A stretch of DNA of 10,961 nucleotides from an uncultured Thalassospira sp. (GTDB lineage Bacteria > Pseudomonadota > Alphaproteobacteria > Rhodospirillales_A > Thalassospiraceae). Location: contig CAMPHD010000074.1 of the NCBI GenBank assembly GCA_946885765.1, positions 1-10,961 of the forward strand. The letters are read 5' to 3'. Under the pieces are notes generated by a model, which saw only the letters and a program-made list of their open reading frames with translations, did no database searches and was not told where the DNA came from. This document shows, one piece after another, positions 7,308-10,961 of this stretch. The translations under genes and the position numbers were made by a program. The first letter of the stretch is position 1. Each line of letters starts with the position of its first letter.

Positions 7308-8639
7308 ATGCCGAAAAAAGCGCCCGAACTGAGTGCCGCAGCCGTTCGACGGTTGACGTGGGGCGACGATGGGAAACCCAGATACCATGCGGTCGGTGGC
7401 GTATCTGGCCTGTTGTTGCAGTGTCGTCCGCCTGTGTCCGAAACGGCAACGGGGTCGAAATCATGGATTCTTAGGACGGTTGTTGGTGCGAAGCGCCGTG
7501 ACATAGGTTTGGGGGGCTTTCCTGACGTTGGCTTGTCTGAGGCACGCGACGCGGCCCGCGAAATGAAAGCCAAGATTAAAAATGGAATTGATCCTGTAGC
7601 CGAACGCAAGCTAGCGAAACAGGCTTTGATAAAGGATCAGGGCAAGGCGCTCACTTTTGAAGACGCTGCCCGCACCTATGTCGCCGAAATTAAAGCCCCA
7701 GTCCTTCGAAGCCCAAAACATCTAGCACAATGGTCCAAATCGCTTGAGGATTACGTTTTTCCGTCCATTGGCAAAATGGGGGTTGGCGATATCGAAACCG
7801 CGCACATTGTCGCGCTTTTGCAGCCGATCTGGCGCGACAAAACAGAAACGGCAACGCGGGTACGTGGGCGGATTGCGAACGTTCTGGATTGGGCAATATC
7901 CGCCGGTTTTCGCAACACTGCTAACCCTGCGGCCCTGCCCTTGGTCAAGCCGCTTCTGGCCGATGCAACCAAACTGAAAAAAGCCAAAAAGCGGAACCAA
8001 CCCGCGCTGCCGGTCGATGATGCTTTCCGGTTTATGGAAGATTTGCGAGAACGCGACACGATCACGGCAATTGCATTGCGTTTTGGCATTCTTACGGCCT
8101 CACGCCCCGGCGAAATTCGCAACGCTGAATGGCCCGAAATTGATCTTAAAAACCGTCGCTGGACGATCCCCGCAAGCCGCATGAAGGCAGGCCGGGCGCA
8201 CGTTGTCCCGCTGTGTGACGAGGCGGTTAAAATCCTCGAAAACATGCCGCGAATGGCCGATTCGGACCTAATTTTCAATGCTGCGAAGGGTGGGACAATA
8301 TCTGAAAACGGGCTGAGGAATGTCATCCACCGAATGCACGGTCAGGATGTTACCAATGGCGGACAGGGCTACGTCGATCCGAAACAGGAAAATGCAATCA
8401 TAACGGCGCACGGTTTCCGATCAACTTTTGCCGAATGGGCACGAAAACAACGCGACTTTGCTGACGAAGTGTCAGAGCTTGCGCTGGCGCACGTCAATTC
8501 AGACGCAACCAGAACGGCCTACAAACGGGATGAGTTAATCGAACAGCGCACCGCGATGATGTCGCGATGGGGTGACTTCCTTACCCGCCCGATGGGTGAG
8601 GGTGGCAATGTTGTCGAGATTGAGAAGGTGCGGGCATGA
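7308..8639 (+). CDS. Tyrosine recombinase / integrase, P4 type
   Basis: A 443-residue site-specific tyrosine recombinase of the P4-integrase type, expected to integrate and excise the element by strand exchange at attachment sites. Seen: an N-terminal arm-DNA-binding domain (about residues 5-95, with LTWGDDGKPRYHAVGGVSGL and the GGFPDVGLSEAR block), a central SAM-like core-binding domain (about 115-220, FEDAARTYVAEIK), and the catalytic domain with Arg in LTASRPGEIR, Lys in MKAGRAHVVPL, the HGFR box (His, Arg), the late His in LALAHV and the nucleophile Tyr in ATRTAYKRDE. All catalytic residues are present, so it should be active. Start at 7308 with AGGA eight bases upstream. The P4 group usually targets tRNA or tmRNA genes, but none is seen nearby. 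The stop overlaps the next gene (ATGA). Confidence 0.96.
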   Translation: MPKKAPELSAAAVRRLTWGDDGKPRYHAVGGVSGLLLQCRPPVSETATGSKSWILRTVVGAKRRDIGLGGFPDVGLSEARDAAREMKAKIKNGIDPVAERKLAKQALIKDQGKALTFEDAARTYVAEIKAPVLRSPKHLAQWSKSLEDYVFPSIGKMGVGDIETAHIVALLQPIWRDKTETATRVRGRIANVLDWAISAGFRNTANPAALPLVKPLLADATKLKKAKKRNQPALPVDDAFRFMEDLRERDTITAIALRFGILTASRPGEIRNAEWPEIDLKNRRWTIPASRMKAGRAHVVPLCDEAVKILENMPRMADSDLIFNAAKGGTISENGLRNVIHRMHGQDVTNGGQGYVDPKQENAIITAHGFRSTFAEWARKQRDFADEVSELALAHVNSDATRTAYKRDELIEQRTAMMSRWGDFLTRPMGEGGNVVEIEKVRA

Positions 8640-9139
8640 TCGGAACACCATATGAGTTCCCGAATATCCCCGAAGATATGCGCGACGCATGGCCTTGGGT
8701 GATAGCCATTGATGCTTGGGATTACTGTGATGCCAACGAATTAACGAACTTGTTGCGCACGCAAGAAATACCAGTTCCTTTGCGGCCTGTGATTGCCGAC
8801 ATTGTTTCCGGCGATAGAAAGCAAAATAAAAAAGCGGCGGCAAAGCTAAGAATCCCTACATCGGAGCGGATGAAAATAGCGGGGACTATTTCTACAATCG
8901 TAGGGCTAATGCAGATAATTCGCTGTGACATCATTGATGATGATTATCCGGGTCAGCAAGGTGCCGAAATGCTTTCCGACAGACTAGGCCAAGAGCCCAG
9001 TCAAATTGTTGCTGAGCTAAACGAAGAATTAAGAAAACTGATCAGCGAAGCTGCATCGGATTTGAACGTCAGCACTGAAACAATTGAAAATTTGCTGAGA
9101 AGTTTCAGGGAAAAGGTAAAAAACTGGCCTTGCGTGTAG
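8636..9139 (+). CDS. Unrecognised 167-residue protein, coupled to the integrase
   Basis: I do not recognise a characterised family. The ATG at 8636 overlaps the integrase stop (ATGA), so the two are probably translationally coupled and the protein belongs to the element. Seen: an acidic aromatic N-terminus (DMRDAWPWVIAIDAWDY), a middle basic segment around residues 58-80 (GDRKQNKKAAAKLRIPTSER), and a C-terminal helical part (LGQEPSQIVAELNEELRKLI, then LNVSTETIENLLRSFREKV) that reads like a small helix-turn-helix. No signal peptide or clear membrane segment. A DNA-binding accessory of the recombinase, or an element regulator, would fit the position, but function is unknown. Proteins of similar style seem to occur beside integrases in other alphaproteobacterial islands, from memory only. 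Confidence 0.8.
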   Translation: MIGTPYEFPNIPEDMRDAWPWVIAIDAWDYCDANELTNLLRTQEIPVPLRPVIADIVSGDRKQNKKAAAKLRIPTSERMKIAGTISTIVGLMQIIRCDIIDDDYPGQQGAEMLSDRLGQEPSQIVAELNEELRKLISEAASDLNVSTETIENLLRSFREKVKNWPCV

Positions 9140-9233
9140 AACAACAGGCATTTGTATTACACGAGGCAATGTGACGGGGTGGTTTGCATGTGAATAATGA
9201 GGTGTGTCGCAACAAAGTGAAAGACACATCATC

Positions 9234-9425
9234 ATGCATTATCAAAACGTTTTCCTTTCGGACAAAAATGTCGCCGCCCGCCTTGACGTAAGCCGTGCAA
9301 CGATCTGGCGTTGGGCGCAAGCTGGTGACTTCCCAAAACCCGTAAAACTTTCCGTCCACTGCACCCGCTGGCGTTCCCAAGATATTGAGAAATGGGAAGA
9401 ATCCCGTTTTGGGGGTGCGGCATGA
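9234..9425 (+). CDS. AlpA-like helix-turn-helix regulator / excisionase
   Basis: A 63-residue DNA-binding protein of the AlpA / MerR-like winged-helix group, which in P4-type elements and prophages activates integrase expression or acts as the excisionase. Seen: FLSDKNVAARLDVSRATIWRW at about residues 7-27 (a standard helix-turn-helix), then the family signature GDFPKPVKL (31-39) and RWRSQDIEKWEESR (45-58), the wing and last helix. The length is typical. An in-frame GTG at 9204 would add ten residues; its upstream GAGG is too close to be a useful ribosome site, so the ATG at 9234 is preferred, although its own site is weak. It begins a second tight cluster: its stop overlaps the next start (ATGA). 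It most likely controls integration and excision and perhaps this cluster. Confidence 0.9.
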   Translation: MHYQNVFLSDKNVAARLDVSRATIWRWAQAGDFPKPVKLSVHCTRWRSQDIEKWEESRFGGAA

Positions 9426-9622
9426 TGGAGCGCACCGAACTTACACCCGGAACTTTTCTGACCTTCGAACAAGTCTCCGAACGCCTAGTTGGCTTCGCCG
9501 ACTGGCCGGGCGGGATTTACCGTTTCCCCGAACCAATCCCTACAAAGGACGGTCCTAAATGGCGGGCGGAAGATATTTCCAGATACGAAAATCGGCTTTG
9601 CGATCTTTTGGGCGAGGCGTGA
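9422..9622 (+). CDS. Small AlpA-related protein with degenerate recognition helix
   Basis: A 66-residue protein whose ATG (9422) overlaps the AlpA-like stop by four bases; GGGGGTG lies just before it as a ribosome site. It is not named in any family I know, but it lines up along its length with the neighbour: TFLTFEQVSERL against VFLSDKNVAARL, RFPEPIP against DFPKPVK, and KWRAEDISRYE against RWRSQDIEKWE. Between the first two blocks the neighbour's recognition helix (SRATIWRWAQA) is replaced by a short Gly/Pro-containing stretch (FADWPGG). The most direct reading is a paralogue that kept the wing and C-terminal helix but lost or changed DNA recognition, perhaps a modulator of the AlpA-like protein. 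That role is inference. Confidence 0.8.
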   Translation: MMERTELTPGTFLTFEQVSERLVGFADWPGGIYRFPEPIPTKDGPKWRAEDISRYENRLCDLLGEA

Positions 9623-9626
9623 TGTC

Positions 9627-10859
9627 ATGCCCGAAAAAGAAAACCCCGGCACGGGTGGTGCCGTGTCCGGGGGTATGCTTGATGAGCATGTAAACCATAA
9701 CCATAACGACAATCATTCGCAAGAACAAAATGGCAACAGGGACAAGCCGCTCGTATTGCGTCTGGACTTCCGGCCCTTCGCCAGCGATTTGCAAGATGCT
9801 GTAGGGTGCCGTTTGACGCCAACAGAAATGGCGTTAATTTTCACGTTGGCGGATAGCGAAGAGGTGCATTCATATTCTCGATCAGCGGCATTTTATGACC
9901 GACCAAGGCGTTATCAGAATGGCCTTTTTACGCGAAAAAAAGTGGTCGGTGCGGTTGATCGTTTGGCCCGCATGGGTTGGCTCGAAAACTGGGTGCAATC
10001 CGTAGGTGTGCGGGGAAGGCAAAGCACTGCGTCGGCCACGCCGGAACTGGTTGATCTTTACGGGCAAGTGATCGGGGGCGATAAACCGGCCCTTCTTTTG
10101 CCGCGTGAGACTGTGATTCTGAAAGACGAAAACAAAATCCTGGTCGATTATCGAGACACTGCGCAAGCACGTTCAATGCGGCGCGGGTTGGAACGATATA
10201 ATGAGGCGCTTGGGGGTATTGATGTTTCCGGTGCAAAAGTTTCCCCAGTGGTCAGAATTTTCAATCGCTCATTTGACCGGGCGGGGCGGTTTTATTGTCA
10301 CGGCGATAGCTGGCAGAACATAAAATCAAGTGAACGTTCGTTGATTCTGCTTGATGGTGAAAGCACTGTAGAACTCGACTTTGTAAGTATCCATCCGACC
10401 ATACTGTATGGGGAGCGTGGGTTAACCCCACCGCCCGACTGCTATGACATCGAAGGCTATCCACGCAAGGCTGTTAAGCGGGCAACATTGATCCTTTTAA
10501 ACGCCCTCACAGAACGCCAAGCCATCGGGAGTATTGTTGACACCCTTGATCCCGCTATAGCTTGCCCACGCAGCACACAGGCCCACCATGCGGCCCGCGA
10601 TATGGTTGCTAAGATCAAACTTAAACACGCGCCAATTTCCGACGCATTTGGATCGGATGCTGGAGCGAGATTGATGTCGATGGACGCAAAAATTATGGCC
10701 AACATTATCGGCGATTTGCTTTGTCAGGGGATCGTCCCACTTTGCATTCACGATAGCGTAATTGTTCCAGCATCAAAGGCCTCTGTCGCCCGTGAAGTCA
10801 TGGCAAAAGCCGCGAACGATGTGCTCGGTTTTGATGTTGCGGTATCGCTTAAATCCTAA
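9627..10859 (+). CDS. Winged-helix plus minimal family-A-like polymerase
   Basis: A 410-residue protein that appears to hold a compact nucleotidyl polymerase core. Seen, in order: a His/Asn-rich linker (about 20-42); a winged-helix-like segment (63-123, LTPTEMALIFTLADSE to MGWLENWV); GRFY and WQNI at 220-232, like motif 1 of DNA polymerase I and the GRxY of T7 RNA polymerase; motif A as ELDFVSIHP with Asp251; motif B (O-helix) with Arg280, Lys284 and Asn292 in RKAVKRATLILLNA; and motif C as CIHDSVIV with Asp376. The order and the spacing between motifs A, B and C fit the family-A / T7-like palm-fingers fold. No exonuclease or 5' nuclease domain is present, and the chain is far shorter than Pol I. 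The start at 9627 has GGCGAGG nine bases upstream and lies 4 bases after the previous stop. The likely role is replication or priming of the element; polymerase activity is inferred from motifs only. Confidence 0.8.
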   Translation: MPEKENPGTGGAVSGGMLDEHVNHNHNDNHSQEQNGNRDKPLVLRLDFRPFASDLQDAVGCRLTPTEMALIFTLADSEEVHSYSRSAAFYDRPRRYQNGLFTRKKVVGAVDRLARMGWLENWVQSVGVRGRQSTASATPELVDLYGQVIGGDKPALLLPRETVILKDENKILVDYRDTAQARSMRRGLERYNEALGGIDVSGAKVSPVVRIFNRSFDRAGRFYCHGDSWQNIKSSERSLILLDGESTVELDFVSIHPTILYGERGLTPPPDCYDIEGYPRKAVKRATLILLNALTERQAIGSIVDTLDPAIACPRSTQAHHAARDMVAKIKLKHAPISDAFGSDAGARLMSMDAKIMANIIGDLLCQGIVPLCIHDSVIVPASKASVAREVMAKAANDVLGFDVAVSLKS

Positions 10860-10961
10860 GCCATAATTGATCAACTTATTAAATAATATCAGTACTCTAC
10901 ACCCTAGAGGGACCACATATGAGGGGGTGGTTGTGTTGTGGGGGTGTTTCCCTCTTTCCTG
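10860..10961. other. Downstream intergenic DNA: AT-rich then G-tract region
   Basis: After the polymerase-like gene comes about 35 bases of AT-rich DNA (TGATCAACTTATTAAATAAT), then CCCTAGAGGG-centred sequence, then from 10920 a G-rich run with two G5 tracts (GAGGGGGTGG and GTGGGGGTG) followed by a pyrimidine run (TTTCCCTCTTTCCT). No terminator hairpin is seen after the gene. The abrupt AT-to-G-rich change next to a replication-type gene could mark a control or origin element, but the window ends before it can be judged. Confidence 0.3.
10919..10961 (+). CDS. Possible start of a further gene (3' partial, uncertain)
   Basis: An ATG at 10919 is preceded by AGAGGGA (10906-10912) at good ribosome-site spacing and stays open for the 14 codons to the window edge (MRGWLCCGGVSLFP). 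The peptide is odd, and the DNA is strongly G-rich then pyrimidine-rich, so it may instead be non-coding. Too little is present to identify it. Confidence 0.25.
   Translation, partial: MRGWLCCGGVSLFP

Noticed and set aside
7171..7609. Minus-strand open frames overlapping the integrase start
   Set aside because: Antisense to the conserved arm-binding domain of the integrase, and low-quality composition.
9489..9626. Upstream in-frame start for the polymerase-like gene
   Set aside because: It would overlap most of the 66-residue gene in another frame; the ATG at 9627 has GGCGAGG at good spacing.
1..10961. CRISPR array, insertion sequence or rRNA
   Set aside because: No regularly spaced repeats, transposase gene, IS-like ends or rRNA sequence seen on either strand.

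Overview
The window looks like an alphaproteobacterial chromosome of medium GC. Gene styles and composition suggest a marine Rhodospirillales-type organism, Thalassospira-like, but that is a weak guess from sequence feel and not from a search. It splits into a core-like part (1 to about 6950) and an accessory part that starts with a tyrosine-recombinase gene at 7308 and runs off the right edge.

Core-like part. The left edge cuts into a TRAP transporter operon: a solute-binding protein (5' end missing), then the small permease DctQ, then the large permease DctM, which overlaps DctQ by one base. The solute-binding protein resembles the alpha-keto-acid-binding TakP branch. A hairpin with a U-rich tail sits between the P and Q genes, and a strong 12-bp hairpin terminator closes the operon. 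Next come a minus-strand DJ-1/PfpI-family gene, a divergent atypical short-chain-dehydrogenase-like gene, a Nudix hydrolase gene, and a minus-strand KefB/KefC-type potassium efflux gene convergent with Nudix. These are ordinary stress, housekeeping and transport genes.

Accessory part. After a 385-bp gene-free stretch, whose right half is AT-rich and full of short repeats, comes a P4-type integrase. It overlaps (ATGA) an unrecognised 167-residue gene. A second compact cluster follows: an AlpA-like excisionase/regulator, a 66-residue protein that looks like a degenerate sibling of it (overlapping ATGA), and, four bases later, a 410-residue protein. This last one combines an N-terminal winged-helix-like segment with what reads as the palm and fingers core of a family-A / T7-RNA-polymerase-like nucleotidyl polymerase: GR...WQNI, then DFVSIH, RxxxKR...NA and HDS. 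No exonuclease, 5' nuclease or helicase domain is visible.

Together the right-hand genes look like the integration, excision-control and replication module of an integrative element or phage satellite. The small polymerase is the likeliest novel component. The element's far end, cargo and attachment sites are outside the window or cannot be fixed from it.
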